The notes under the pieces are model-generated. The model was not told the DNA's origin. It made no database searches and saw only the letters and a list, made by a program, of their open reading frames with translations. Positions 39,130-49,643 of a DNA stretch of 64,000 nucleotides are shown here, piece by piece. The stretch spans positions 558,001-622,000 of the forward strand of contig JAPFFF010000051.1 in assembly GCA_039105265.1 (NCBI GenBank). The letters are read 5' to 3'. The position numbers were made by a program, and so were the translations under genes. The DNA is from Tritrichomonas musculus (taxonomy: Eukaryota; Parabasalia; Tritrichomonadida; Tritrichomonadidae). The number at the start of each line of letters is the position of its first letter. Position 1 is the stretch's first letter.

Positions 39130-42100
39130 TTAAAATTTGTAGTTTAAGACAGTTTGAACTTGTTTCTGTGTGCTTGGTGGTAATTTAATTATGATTGATT
39201 TCAAAAGAGATTCGACTTTATCACGATATGTTTGTGTCTTCTTTCGAATGATATCAATAGTCTTATCTTTATCTTCCATTTTTTCTTGAATAGCTTCCAG
39301 TAATGATGATATAGTTTCTTCATTAATATTGTGTGAATCAATTTGTGGTTCTAAACCGACAATTTGACTCAGTGGAGAAATCAAGTCCTCATAAAGAACT
39401 GAATGATTTACAACATACATTAATTCTTCAATTTGTTTTTGTTGATTATTAAATTTGTTTGGTGACAAAGGTGACGATGGTGGTTCGATTTCATCATTTT
39501 CGTTTTGATTTGAAATTGAAAGATTCAAGTCTGATGATGAATTTAATGCTGCATTCGATCCTAAATTTCGTCTTATCGCGAGGACATATGAGTAAATCGT
39601 TTCATTCGATGGTGCTTTAGAGCCTGGGATCATTTGTAATGTCGATCGTTGAATCTGAAGAATTCGCTTGATCCTTTTATCAATATCAGTGAAGTCACTC
39701 ATAGATGTCAGTTCTAATGAATCTGGAAAAACTTCTTTTAATAAACTTTTATAATTATATAGAACTTTGTTACTAACTACTCCTTTCATTCCAGAATCTC
39801 GACTTCCTTCATATAAAAGATTCTGATTATCTTTATCAAATCGTTCATTTATTGTGTCAAGCATCGTTGAAAGTTCATCCATCGCACCATAAATGACTTC
39901 AAATCGATCTTTAACCCAAATTTCAATCCGTCGTGCAATGAAAACTGGAAATTGTGAAACAAATATCTTGAAGAATTCAAAAGGATTCGTTTCTGTTCGA
40001 GCTGAAACTGATAAAAATGGACAAACTTCAAATGCAATTGATCGAACATTTTCTTCTGATTTCAACAAGTTTTTATTCGCTTTGTATAACTTCTTGCATC
40101 TACTAAGAAGATCTTTGTATTTAATTTTAAGATCTTCATAACCAATTTCTTCTGATGTTTCTGATTCATTGTTGTTATCAATATCTAAAAATAAAGCTTT
40201 TTGCTGTGATGTTGAATTAGATGAAGAAGATTGATTCGATTTTTGAAGTCGAGCAATTTTCGATAAAAGATGTGCAAATTGAACATTCGCAAATTTTAAG
40301 TCTTCAATGTTTTCAATGTTAAATACTAATGATGTTAAACCTGAAGGTTGTGTTTGACCTGGATATGAAGGAGATAAAGGTGAAGGTGGTGGTGATGAAC
40401 TTAATGAAATTTGTGGGATTTTGTGCATGATCTCTAATGTTCGGAATAATTTATTCATTGAAAGACACATTTGTTGATTCAGCGTGTATTCTTCATCGAT
40501 GTTCGATTGAAGGATTTTCATGAATCGATCAATCGAATGATCACCTGACGCAACAAAAAGATGGTCAATTATCTGTTTTTGTGCTTCTGGTGATTTATCA
40601 ATATCAGTCGTATTCTGATCTGGAAATGCTTGTTTGAGATTATTCAATGAATTCAATTGTTTTTGTAAATCTTCCTTTTTCTTGTTAATTATTATGAAAT
40701 CTTTATTTTTCTGTGCAATTAAATTGTTTGATGAAATTTTGTCCGATGGTGAAAATGTCTTTGATTGGCTTCCTAATTCAAGTTTCTGAATTTCTCCACC
40801 AATTTTAATCAACATCTCTTCCGCTTTCTTCACTTTATTCTTCTTATCTTCGAGTTTTTCTGTTATCTTTGCTTTAATTCTTTTAACTCGTTGACTCAAT
40901 GATAAACTTAATGAATCATCGTCATCATTGCTGTTGTTGTTGTTATCTATTTGTAATGTTTTTTCAACTTCTTTGAGCAAGTAGTTCAAATTATTCTTGT
41001 TTACTTCTTGGTCTTCGTCGTTGTCATCTTTGATATCAAGTCCTGTTTGTTCTCTGTATTTGTTGATCTTCCTTTTCAGACTTGTGACTTCTCTTTGTAA
41101 TTCATTCACTCTTTCTGAACGTTTCCGAAACTCATCTAATAAACTATCAACATCGTTGATTTCCGTGACTTCATCTAACTTTTGGGATAAATCGTTCGTC
41201 TTCTTCATCATGACACCAAGCGTTGATCGTATCAAAATGTAGTCACGACGAAGTGCTTCGAGATTGGATTCTGCTTCTTCTTTCTGTGACTTAAGTTTCC
41301 TCGCTTTCTTCACAAGTTGCTGATAAAGTTTGCTTAGATCGTTCCTTTCTTTGATGATTTGTTTGACGGTTGTTGTGTCAATGTCGCTATCGTTAAGACT
41401 GATGTCACGTGAGGTGATCGTTGGTGATGGAATCGGTGAAGATGAGTTAGAAGTAGAAGAAGGCAATGGTGGTGAGCTCGGAATACCAAGATTTGCAAGG
41501 ATATTTGGTTGTTGTTGTTGTTGGATCTGTTGGAGTTGTAATTTGGCATCTGCAAGTTGCTGCTTGATGGTGTCGTTGTCTTTCTGTAAAGCTGTGATGA
41601 GATCAAATTGTGATTGATCTTTGTCTTTTGAATCTTGTTGCTGTCGAGATGCTTGTTCTCGTTCTAACTCTTCAATTCGTTGTTGCTTGGCTAAGTTGTC
41701 TTTTTCTAGTTCGTTAATTCGTTGTTGTTTGTTGTTGATGTCTTGCTGTTTCTCATCTTGGAGTTTTTCTAATTCTTCAATTCGTTGTTGTTTACAATTG
41801 ATGTCTTGCTGTTTATGTTCAATATCTCGTTGTCTGGTTAGGTTGTCGTTCTCAAGATCTTCAATTCGTTGTTGTTTAGTGTTGGTGTCGTTTTGGTGTT
41901 CAATGTTAAGTGCTTCTGATGATTCACTGCTCGATTTAAGTTCTTGTTGGGCTTCTTCTTTTTGTTTTTCAAGTTCTCTCAATTTGTTCATCAGTGTTTC
42001 GTTTTCTTTCTCTAATTCTGAAATCTTTTGTTCTTTAGTTTTGAGATCGTTTTGCTTATCGTTATTTTCTTTCTCGAGTTCATCAATTCGTTGTTGTTTA

Positions 42101-45100
42101 GAATTGATGTCGTTTTGGTGTTCAATGTTAAGTGCTTCTGATGATTCACTGTTCGATTTAAGCTCTAGTTGGGCTTCTTCATTCTGTTTTTCAAGTTCTC
42201 TCAATTTGTTCTTAAGAGTATCATTTTCTTTCTCTAGTTCTGAAATCCTTTGTTGTTTTGAATTGATGTCATTCTGTTTGTTGTCAATGTCTTGTTGCTT
42301 TGTCATGTTGTCGTTTTCTAAGTCTTCGATTCTTTGTTGTTTGCTGTTGATGTCATTTTGTCTATCATTTGATTCTTTTTCTAGTTCTTCAATTCTTTGT
42401 TGCTTAGCATTTATGTCATTCTGTTTGTTATCTATGTCTTGTTGTTTGGCTAAGCTGTCTTTCTCGAGTTCATCAATTCGTTGTTGTTTAGAATTGATGT
42501 CATTTTGATGTTCTGCATTTAGTGCTTCTGATGATTCACTGTTCAATTTCAGTTCTTGTTGAACTTGTTCATTCTGCTGTTGGAGTTCATTGAGCTTGTT
42601 TTTGAGTGACTCGTTCTCATTTTCTAATTCAGAAATTCTCTGCTGTTTAGAGTTGATATCATTTTGCTTATCATTAGAATCTTTCTCTAATTCGTCAATT
42701 CTTTGTTGCTTAGAATTGATTTCATTTTGCTTGTCGTTATTGTCTTTTTCAAGTTCTTCGATTCTTTGTTGCTTAGAATTGATTTCATTTTGCTTGTTAT
42801 TTGAGTCTTTCTCTAGTTCGTCAATTCGTTGTTGTTTAGAATTGATGTCATTCTGTTTGTTGTCAATGTCTTGTTGCTTTGCAATGTTGTCGTTTTCTAA
42901 GTCTTCGATTCTTTGTTGTTTATTGTTGATGTCATTTTGTTTATCGTTTGATTCTTTTTCTAGTTCTTCAATTCTTTGTTGCTTGGCATTTATGTCATTC
43001 TGCTTGTTATCTATGTCTTGTTGTTTGGCTAAGCTGTCTTTCTCGAGTTCATCAATTCGTTGTTGTTTAGAATTGATGTCGTTTTGGTGTTCATTGTTTA
43101 GTGCTTCTGATGATTCACTGCTCAATTTCAGTTCTTGTTGAACTTGTTCATTCTGTTGTTGAAGTTCATTGATCTTGTTCTTTAGTGACTCGTTTTCTCC
43201 TTCCAATTCTGATATTCGTTGCTGCTTATTATTAATGTCATTTTGCTTGTTATCAATGTCTTGCTGTTTTGCAGAAGCATCTCTTTCTAGCTCATCAATT
43301 CTTTGTTGTTTTGCATTGATATCGTTCTGTTTGTTATCAATGTCTTGTTGCTTGGCTAGATTATCTCTTTCTAACTCTTCAATTCGCTGCTGTTTGCCGT
43401 TGATATCGTTCTGTTTATCATTTTTATCTCTTTCTAATTCATCAATTCTCTGTTGTTTAGCATTGATGTCGTTTTGTTTGTTGTCAATGTCTTGTTGCTT
43501 GGCTAAAAGTTCTCTTTCCAAATCATCAATTCGTTGCTTCTTGGCATTGGCATCTTTTTCGAGTTCATCGATTCTTTGCTGCTTGGCGTTGATGTCATTT
43601 TGCTTGTTATCAATGTCTTGTTGTTTAGCAAAATTATCTTTTTCAAGCTCATCAATTCTCTGTTGCTTAGCGTTGATGTCGTTCTGTTTGTTGTCAATGT
43701 CTTGTTGCTTGGCAAGATTGTCTCTTTCTAATTCATCAATTCTTTGTTGTTTGGCATTGATGTCGTTTTGTTTGTTGTCAATGTCTTGTTGTTTAGCTAA
43801 GTTGACTTTCTCGAGTTCTTCAATTCTTTGTTGTTTAGCATTTATGTCATTTTGTTTGTCATTCGATTCTTTCTCAAGTTCTTCAATTCTGTGTTGTTTG
43901 GCATTAATATCGTTTTGTTTATCATTGTTTTCTCTTTCTAATTCATCAATTCTCTGTTGCTTAGCATTGATGTCATTCTGTTTGTTGTCAATGTCTTGTT
44001 GCTTAGCCATGTTGTCTTTTTCAAGCTCATCAATTCTTTGCTGTTTAGCATTGATATCGTTTTGCTTATCATTGTTGTATCTTTCTAATTCATCTATTCT
44101 TTGTTGTTTAGCATTGATATCGTTTTGTTTGTTATCAATGTCTTGTTGTTTGGCTAAGTTGTCTTTCTCGAGTTCTTCAATTCGTTGTTGTTTGTTGTTT
44201 ATGTCATTTTGTTTATCATTTGATTCTCTTTCGAGTTCATCAATTCGTTGTTGTTTAGAATTGATGTCATTTTGGTGTTCAGTGTTTAGTGCTTCTGATG
44301 ATTCACTGCTTAATTTCAGCTCTTGTTGAACTTGTTCATTCTGTTGTTGAAGTTCATTAAGCTTGTTCTTGAGTGATTCGTTTTCATTTTCTAATTCGGA
44401 AATCCTCTGCTGTTTAGCATTGATTTCTTTTTCAAGTTCTTCTATTCTTTGTTGTTTGGCATTAATGTCATTCTGTTTGTTGTCAATGTCTTGTTGCTTA
44501 GCCAAATTGTCTCTTTCTAGTTCATCAATTCTCTGTTGTTTAGCATTGATATCGTTCTGTTTGTTATCAATGTCCTGTTGCTTAGCAGAATTTTCCCTTT
44601 CAAGATCATCAATTCTTTGTTGCTTAGCATTAATAGAATCTTGCATACTACTTTTATCTTTTTCCAATTCTTCAATTCTTTGTTGTTTACTGAAATTATC
44701 TCTTTCTAGCTCATCAATTCTTTGTTGTTTAGCATTTATCTCGTTATTTTTGTTGTCAATGTCCTGCTTCTTAGCTGAATTATCTCTTTCTAATTCATCA
44801 ATTCTCTGCTGTTTGCCATTGATTTCGTTTTGTTTGTTATCAATATCTTGCTGCTTTGCAAAGTTGTCTTTCTCAAGTTCATCAATGCGCTGCTGCTTGG
44901 AATTGTTGTCTCTGTCAAGCTCATCTATTCTTTGTTGTTTTGAATTAAGATCATTTTGCTTATTATCAATGTCTTGCTGCTTAGATAAGCTGTCTCTTTC
45001 GAGTTCCTCGATTCTTCTTTGTTTGGCATCAATGTCGTTTTGCTTATCGTTATTTTCTTTCTCTAGTTCTTCAATTCGTTGTTGTTTAGAATTGATGTCG

Positions 45101-48100
45101 TTTTGGTGTTCAATGTTTATGGCTTCTGATGATTCACTATTCGATTTAAGCTCTAGTTGGGCTTCTTCATTCTGTTTTTCAAGTTCTCTCAATTTGTTCT
45201 TAAGAGTATCATTTTCTTTCTCTAGTTCTGAAATCCTTTGTTGTTTTGAATTGATGTCATTCTGCTTGTTGTCAATGTCTTGTTGCTTTGCAATGTTGTC
45301 TCTTTCTAAGTCTTCGATTCTTTGTTGTTTGCTGGTGATGTCATTTTGTCTATCATTTGATTCTTTTTCTAGTTCTTCAATTCTTTGTTGCTTGGCATTT
45401 ATGTCATTCTGTTTGTTATCTATGTCTTGTTGTTTGGCTAAGCTGTCTTTCTCGAGTTCATCAATTCGTTGTTGTTTAGAATTGATGTCGTTTTGGTGTT
45501 CAATATTTAAGGCTTCTGATGATTCACTATTCGATTTAAGTTCTTGTTGGGCTTCTTCATTCTGTTTTTCAAGTTCTCTCAATTTGTTCTTAAGAGTATC
45601 ATTTTCTTTCTCTAGTTCTGAAATTCGTTGTTGTTTTGAATTGATGTCATTCTGTTTGTTTTCAATGTCTTGTTGCTTTGTCATGTTGTCTCTTTCTAAG
45701 TCTTCGATTCTTTGTTGCTTAATGTTGATGTCATTTTGTTTATCGTTGTTGTTTTTCTCGAGTTCTTCAATTCGTTGTTGTTTAGAATTGATGTCGTTTT
45801 GGTGTTCAATGTTTATGGCTTCTGATGATTCACTATTCGATTTAAGTTCTTGTTGGGCTTCTTCATTCTGTTTTTCAAGTTCTCTCAATTTGTTCTTAAG
45901 AGTATCATTTTCATTTTCTAGTTCTGAAATTCTCTGTTGTTTTGAATTGATGTCATTCTGCTTGTTTTCAATGTCTTGTTGCTTTGCAATGTTGTCTTTT
46001 TCTAAGTCTTCAATTCTTTGTTGTTTAGAATTGATGTCATTTTGGTGTTCAATGTTAAGTGCTTCTGATGATTCACTGTTTATCTTTAGTTCTTGTTGTG
46101 CTTGTTCATTTTGCTTTTCAAGTTCATTAAGCTTGTTCTTGAGAGACTCGTTTTCACTTTCTAATTCTGATACTCTCTGTTGTTTATTATTTGAATCTTT
46201 TTCTAGTTCGTTAATTCGTTGTTGTTTGTTGTTGATGTCTTGCTGTTTCTCATCTTGGAGTTTTTCTAATTCTTCAATTCGTTGTTGTTTACAATTGATG
46301 TCTTGCTGTTTATGTTCAATATCTCGTTGTTTGGTTAGGTTGTCGTTCTCAAGATCTTCAATTCGTTGTTGTTTAGTGTTGATGTCGTTTTGGTGTTCAA
46401 TATTAAGAGCTTCTGATGATTCACTGCTCGATTTAAGCTCTTGTTGGACTTCTTCTTTTTGTTTTTCAAGTTCTCTCAATTTGTTCATCAGTGTTTCGTT
46501 TTCTTTCTCTAATTCTGAAATCTTTTGTTCTTTAGTTTTGAGATCGTTTTGTTTATCGTTGTTATCTTTCTCGAGTTCATCAATTCGTTGTTGTTTAGAA
46601 TTGATGTCGTTTTGGTGTTCAATGTTTAAGGCTTCTGATGATTCACTGTTCGATTTAAGCTCTAGTTGGGCTTCTTCTTTTTGTTTTTCAAGTTCTCTCA
46701 ATTTGTTCTTAAGTGTTTCATTTTCATTCTCTAGTTCTGAAAATCGTTTCTGGCTGTTGTTGGCTTCTTTCTGTCTTTCGTTGCTTTCTTTCTCCAATTT
46801 GTTAAGTAAGTCTTGCTTTGAAGCAATCTCATCTTTAATTCTATTTATCTGGTCAAGTTCTTCTTTTGTATTTTCTATTTTATCTTCCAGCTTCTTCACC
46901 ATCACTTCGTGTTCTTTTGCGTTTTTTTCGAGTTTGCTAATTTCGTCATGTTTCAATTCAATCTCTTGCAATTTGGACTCTATATTAGATGATTCATTTG
47001 GCAACTTGTCATTATCATCATCGTCATCGATTGTAACTGATCTGTCCATCACAAATGATTGGTGAATATCGCCGTTTTGAATGGCCAGGAGATCGTCTAA
47101 TGGACTAGGTGATTGATTTGGATCATTGTTCATTGTTGAGTGCTGTTTCTCGCTTTCATTGACGTCTTCAACGTCCTCTTCTTCTTCTTCAATCAAGATT
47201 GGATCATCTTCGTCTTTAGAGAGTTGCTTAATGTGATCTTTAAGTGCACGAATCTTCTTCTTGTAATCGTCAATTCGTGCTTTTTGCCTGTCGTTTTCAG
47301 CAGCCAACATTTCAGCTTTTTGTTGGATTTTGAGTTTCTCTATTTCTAAGCTTCCATTCTTTATTAGAAGGTCGTTCTTGCTGCTGCTGATTTCATTGAT
47401 TTTATTAAAGGCATCTTTGTAGTCGTTGAGGAGATCTTCGTATTTGTTGTTGTTCAAACTCTTCTCTAAATTTTCAAACCGTTTTTGTATCTCTTCTTGG
47501 AAGGCTAGATTGTCTTTTTTGGATTGAAGAGCGCTTTTAAGGTCTTTAACTTGTGATTGTAACGTTTCAATTAGTTGTTCTTGATATTGGTTTGATTGGT
47601 TTGCTTGATTGGTTAAAAGATTGATCTTATCTTTTAATTGATTAAACTCATCAAGTACAAGTTTTTGGGATCGTTCATAAGGAGTGGAATTATCGATTTG
47701 TCTCTCTAAAATTTGAGAGCAAAGTTCTGCCATTTTTTGTTGTAGATCTTCAGAATTGGATGAATCAATAGGTTCTTCAAACATTGCTGTAATTAACTCA
47801 TTGATTTTTTCTGGGTCTGGTTGGAAATTATTAATCGAATCTAAAATTGATTTAACCTTTTGAGAGTCTGATTGTTTTGCTAATTTAATTATTAAATTTT
47901 GTGTTTTTCTCATCTTTTTATTTTGATCAAGAAGGGAATCGATTTCAGATTGGTTATCATTGTCTGTTGAACGAATTATTATCTGCTTGTTTGACATTTT
48001 GTAATTTATTATTTCTTCTGCTAATCTTTGAAGAGGAGCAATATGGATTGATTTAATTTGAGTTTGGTAATCTTTTTCGCTAACTTCATCGTTGAGAAAG

Positions 48101-48261
48101 GATAAAATAATATCAACAGGATGATCAAATGTACGATCTAGATGTTTTTGAATGAGTTTATAGTCAATACCTCTCAAAGAACATGAATTAATAAAATTGC
48201 GAGCTGATGTGAATAAAGATTTGTCATAATTTACTAGATCTGGAGATAAATAATTCATCAT
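39130..48261 (-). CDS. Giant repetitive coiled-coil protein ('viral A-type inclusion'-like)
   Basis: 3043 residues from ATG 48261 (MMNYLSPDLVNYD); the frame is open 11 codons further to a TTG. Residues 1-110 form a helical N-terminal domain. About 110-490 is ordinary coiled coil with an acidic patch. About 490-2220 is an enormous repeat of 28-residue units (four heptads, 84 bp), typified by KQQDIDNKQNDINAKQQRID followed by ELEKDN, punctuated 11 times by a block containing SESSEALN and EHQND. Around residue 2260 a Ser/Pro linker (GIPSSPPLPSSTSNSSSPIP) separates a second, non-repetitive coiled-coil part and a conserved-looking C-terminal region (FEVCPFLSVSA, ARRIEIWVKDRFEVIYGAMD). No signal peptide or membrane helix. 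Such proteins are annotated in trichomonads from similarity to viral inclusion proteins only because of composition; a cytoskeletal or tethering role is likelier. The frame stays open over 9 kb, so it is under selection. Confidence 0.9.
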   Translation of the reverse strand: MMNYLSPDLVNYDKSLFTSARNFINSCSLRGIDYKLIQKHLDRTFDHPVDIILSFLNDEVSEKDYQTQIKSIHIAPLQRLAEEIINYKMSNKQIIIRSTDNDNQSEIDSLLDQNKKMRKTQNLIIKLAKQSDSQKVKSILDSINNFQPDPEKINELITAMFEEPIDSSNSEDLQQKMAELCSQILERQIDNSTPYERSQKLVLDEFNQLKDKINLLTNQANQSNQYQEQLIETLQSQVKDLKSALQSKKDNLAFQEEIQKRFENLEKSLNNNKYEDLLNDYKDAFNKINEISSSKNDLLIKNGSLEIEKLKIQQKAEMLAAENDRQKARIDDYKKKIRALKDHIKQLSKDEDDPILIEEEEEDVEDVNESEKQHSTMNNDPNQSPSPLDDLLAIQNGDIHQSFVMDRSVTIDDDDDNDKLPNESSNIESKLQEIELKHDEISKLEKNAKEHEVMVKKLEDKIENTKEELDQINRIKDEIASKQDLLNKLEKESNERQKEANNSQKRFSELENENETLKNKLRELEKQKEEAQLELKSNSESSEALNIEHQNDINSKQQRIDELEKDNNDKQNDLKTKEQKISELEKENETLMNKLRELEKQKEEVQQELKSSSESSEALNIEHQNDINTKQQRIEDLENDNLTKQRDIEHKQQDINCKQQRIEELEKLQDEKQQDINNKQQRINELEKDSNNKQQRVSELESENESLKNKLNELEKQNEQAQQELKINSESSEALNIEHQNDINSKQQRIEDLEKDNIAKQQDIENKQNDINSKQQRISELENENDTLKNKLRELEKQNEEAQQELKSNSESSEAINIEHQNDINSKQQRIEELEKNNNDKQNDINIKQQRIEDLERDNMTKQQDIENKQNDINSKQQRISELEKENDTLKNKLRELEKQNEEAQQELKSNSESSEALNIEHQNDINSKQQRIDELEKDSLAKQQDIDNKQNDINAKQQRIEELEKESNDRQNDITSKQQRIEDLERDNIAKQQDIDNKQNDINSKQQRISELEKENDTLKNKLRELEKQNEEAQLELKSNSESSEAINIEHQNDINSKQQRIEELEKENNDKQNDIDAKQRRIEELERDSLSKQQDIDNKQNDLNSKQQRIDELDRDNNSKQQRIDELEKDNFAKQQDIDNKQNEINGKQQRIDELERDNSAKKQDIDNKNNEINAKQQRIDELERDNFSKQQRIEELEKDKSSMQDSINAKQQRIDDLERENSAKQQDIDNKQNDINAKQQRIDELERDNLAKQQDIDNKQNDINAKQQRIEELEKEINAKQQRISELENENESLKNKLNELQQQNEQVQQELKLSSESSEALNTEHQNDINSKQQRIDELERESNDKQNDINNKQQRIEELEKDNLAKQQDIDNKQNDINAKQQRIDELERYNNDKQNDINAKQQRIDELEKDNMAKQQDIDNKQNDINAKQQRIDELERENNDKQNDINAKQHRIEELEKESNDKQNDINAKQQRIEELEKVNLAKQQDIDNKQNDINAKQQRIDELERDNLAKQQDIDNKQNDINAKQQRIDELEKDNFAKQQDIDNKQNDINAKQQRIDELEKDANAKKQRIDDLERELLAKQQDIDNKQNDINAKQQRIDELERDKNDKQNDINGKQQRIEELERDNLAKQQDIDNKQNDINAKQQRIDELERDASAKQQDIDNKQNDINNKQQRISELEGENESLKNKINELQQQNEQVQQELKLSSESSEALNNEHQNDINSKQQRIDELEKDSLAKQQDIDNKQNDINAKQQRIEELEKESNDKQNDINNKQQRIEDLENDNIAKQQDIDNKQNDINSKQQRIDELEKDSNNKQNEINSKQQRIEELEKDNNDKQNEINSKQQRIDELEKDSNDKQNDINSKQQRISELENENESLKNKLNELQQQNEQVQQELKLNSESSEALNAEHQNDINSKQQRIDELEKDSLAKQQDIDNKQNDINAKQQRIEELEKESNDRQNDINSKQQRIEDLENDNMTKQQDIDNKQNDINSKQQRISELEKENDTLKNKLRELEKQNEEAQLELKSNSESSEALNIEHQNDINSKQQRIDELEKENNDKQNDLKTKEQKISELEKENETLMNKLRELEKQKEEAQQELKSSSESSEALNIEHQNDTNTKQQRIEDLENDNLTRQRDIEHKQQDINCKQQRIEELEKLQDEKQQDINNKQQRINELEKDNLAKQQRIEELEREQASRQQQDSKDKDQSQFDLITALQKDNDTIKQQLADAKLQLQQIQQQQQPNILANLGIPSSPPLPSSTSNSSSPIPSPTITSRDISLNDSDIDTTTVKQIIKERNDLSKLYQQLVKKARKLKSQKEEAESNLEALRRDYILIRSTLGVMMKKTNDLSQKLDEVTEINDVDSLLDEFRKRSERVNELQREVTSLKRKINKYREQTGLDIKDDNDEDQEVNKNNLNYLLKEVEKTLQIDNNNNSNDDDDSLSLSLSQRVKRIKAKITEKLEDKKNKVKKAEEMLIKIGGEIQKLELGSQSKTFSPSDKISSNNLIAQKNKDFIIINKKKEDLQKQLNSLNNLKQAFPDQNTTDIDKSPEAQKQIIDHLFVASGDHSIDRFMKILQSNIDEEYTLNQQMCLSMNKLFRTLEIMHKIPQISLSSSPPPSPLSPSYPGQTQPSGLTSLVFNIENIEDLKFANVQFAHLLSKIARLQKSNQSSSSNSTSQQKALFLDIDNNNESETSEEIGYEDLKIKYKDLLSRCKKLYKANKNLLKSEENVRSIAFEVCPFLSVSARTETNPFEFFKIFVSQFPVFIARRIEIWVKDRFEVIYGAMDELSTMLDTINERFDKDNQNLLYEGSRDSGMKGVVSNKVLYNYKSLLKEVFPDSLELTSMSDFTDIDKRIKRILQIQRSTLQMIPGSKAPSNETIYSYVLAIRRNLGSNAALNSSSDLNLSISNQNENDEIEPPSSPLSPNKFNNQQKQIEELMYVVNHSVLYEDLISPLSQIVGLEPQIDSHNINEETISSLLEAIQEKMEDKDKTIDIIRKKTQTYRDKVESLLKSIIIKLPPSTQKQVQTVLNYKF
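41600..46800 (-). repeat. 84-bp coding repeat array with higher-order blocks
   Basis: Tandem units of 84 bp (28 codons) with variants of 42 bp, interrupted by 11 SESSEALN blocks of about 100 bp. Copies are close at nucleotide level (for example TTGTTGTTTAGAATTGATGT recurs many times). Because the array lacks stops on the opposite strand, it produces long but meaningless plus-strand frames. Confidence 0.92.
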
Positions 48262-48977
48262 ACAATAAATTTTTTGTTTATTTTTTCTTTTCAAAATTTA
48301 ATTGAAATTATAAAAGTCAAAGGTCAAATAAAAAAGAAATTTGAATTAATTGAGGAAATATTGAAATATTCAAAAAAAGTCGTCAAATATTACTTAAATA
48401 TCTATGAATAAAATTTTATATTTATTGATTTTATTATTAAATTGATTTTTATATCTATTAATAAAATTATTTTATATATTATTAATTAATTTAATTAAGT
48501 ATATCAATCAATATAAAAAACAATTTTCGTATTTTATTTTAAACGTTCGGAATAAGTTGTTTAGTCATTTTTTCAATGTTGAATTGTTCATTTTTAAAAA
48601 ATATTAAATAAAAATTGAAGATTTTTTTAAAATATTTAGATTAAATGCATAAAATTGAGTTATCCTAAATGAATGCAAAGAATTAAAAAAACATAAAGGC
48701 TATTTATCATATCAAAAAGTTAAATAATAAACGTAAATACCAAAATAAAATTTATAATTGATTTTCTTTATTTGTTTTAGTTTAAAAAAAGAATAGTAAT
48801 AAATTTCATTTTTTAAAAAAAGAATAGTAATAATAAGCAAAATAAATGTGAATTTGAATTAGTTAACCTACTGGAAATAAAGTTTCTAATTCAAATTCAA
48901 CAAATATAATTTCCACAAATAATTCGGAAGTATTAATCTTCTCCTTAAGTTGCACCCCAAGAGTTTCAGATAATCTA
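48262..48977. other. AT-rich intergenic stretch
   Basis: A 20-bp word (TTTTAAAAAAAGAATAGTAA) appears twice near 48780-48832. Nothing else recognised. Confidence 0.45.
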
Positions 48978-49590
48978 ATAATTAATTCCATCTTCAGATC
49001 CATAATTAATGCAAGTTACACTGTGTGTATCAAAGATGATTGAACAATCATCTTGACAGATATCCCCAGAATATAAGGTGAAGGAAGATTGAGATGCATC
49101 CATTTTTGCACAAAATGGTCCAAAATATGCGATTTCTTTAATCAAATCTACTTCTATTCCAGTGCTTGGTAAAAATGTCCTAATTTTTCCAACTGCTTCA
49201 TCGATCATGCAATTTACTTGTGCAGTCTGATTCGGATAATTGGATTCACTATTGAATTGCCGGTTTTGATTGTTAATAACGATATCAAAAGGTTTTACAG
49301 GGTCACCTCCTTCACAGCCTTATTTTTTGGGTTAAAATTTAATTAATAAGGTTTTGTTCAGAAAATTAAAGAAGTGTATGATTTTTTATCGCAAAAGCTA
49401 GTTCGCATGCGCAATTACCGAAAAAGTCCAAATTGATTCGCAATTTCCTTGATCTTTCCCGGAATTAATGACAACTCTGTCCCTCTTGTATTAGATTTCT
49501 GGTGCTTCTATATTAATATTAGTCTTTTTTAATTGTTTTATGGATATTTTTCTTTTCTTAAGGAATCCAGCATGCTCACTCTCCAAAAAG
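48978..49590 (-). pseudogene. Papain-like (C1A) cysteine peptidase pseudogene, catalytic Cys lost
   Basis: Leftward reading gives EHAGFLKKRK and IEAPE (end of propeptide), RVVINSGKDQGNCESIWTFS (the active-site box, normally DQG-CGSCWAFS: the catalytic Cys position is Ile), then after stops GCEGGDPVKPFDIVIN, SESNYPNQTAQVNC, EIAYFGPFCAKMDASQSSFT, LYSGDI, and THSVTCINYGSEDGINY with the catalytic His region, ending at a stop at 48975-48978 before the Asn/NSWG box. The C-terminal ~115 codons are one clean frame from 49320; upstream has several in-frame stops. This is a recognisable but dead copy of a family that is expanded and secreted in trichomonads. Confidence 0.82.
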
Positions 49591-49604
49591 AATTGATTGT
49601 TTGA

Positions 49605-49643
49605 TCTCATCCATTGAACGAATGACTGTTCCAATGGATGAGA
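49605..49643. other. Perfect 12-bp inverted repeat (hairpin)
   Basis: TCTCATCCATTG at 49605-49616 and CAATGGATGAGA at 49632-49643, loop of 15 nt. It lies at the 5' side of the papain pseudogene; no gene assigned. Confidence 0.7.

Noticed and set aside
41621-47065. Long plus-strand open frames (up to 900 codons) opposite the giant gene
   Set aside because: They are Ser/Cys/Leu repeats produced by the complement of the 84-bp coding repeat. They have no independent start signals or family similarity.
39130-48261. Viral origin of the giant protein
   Set aside because: The 'viral A-type inclusion' label in trichomonads rests on coiled-coil composition; no viral domain is seen here.
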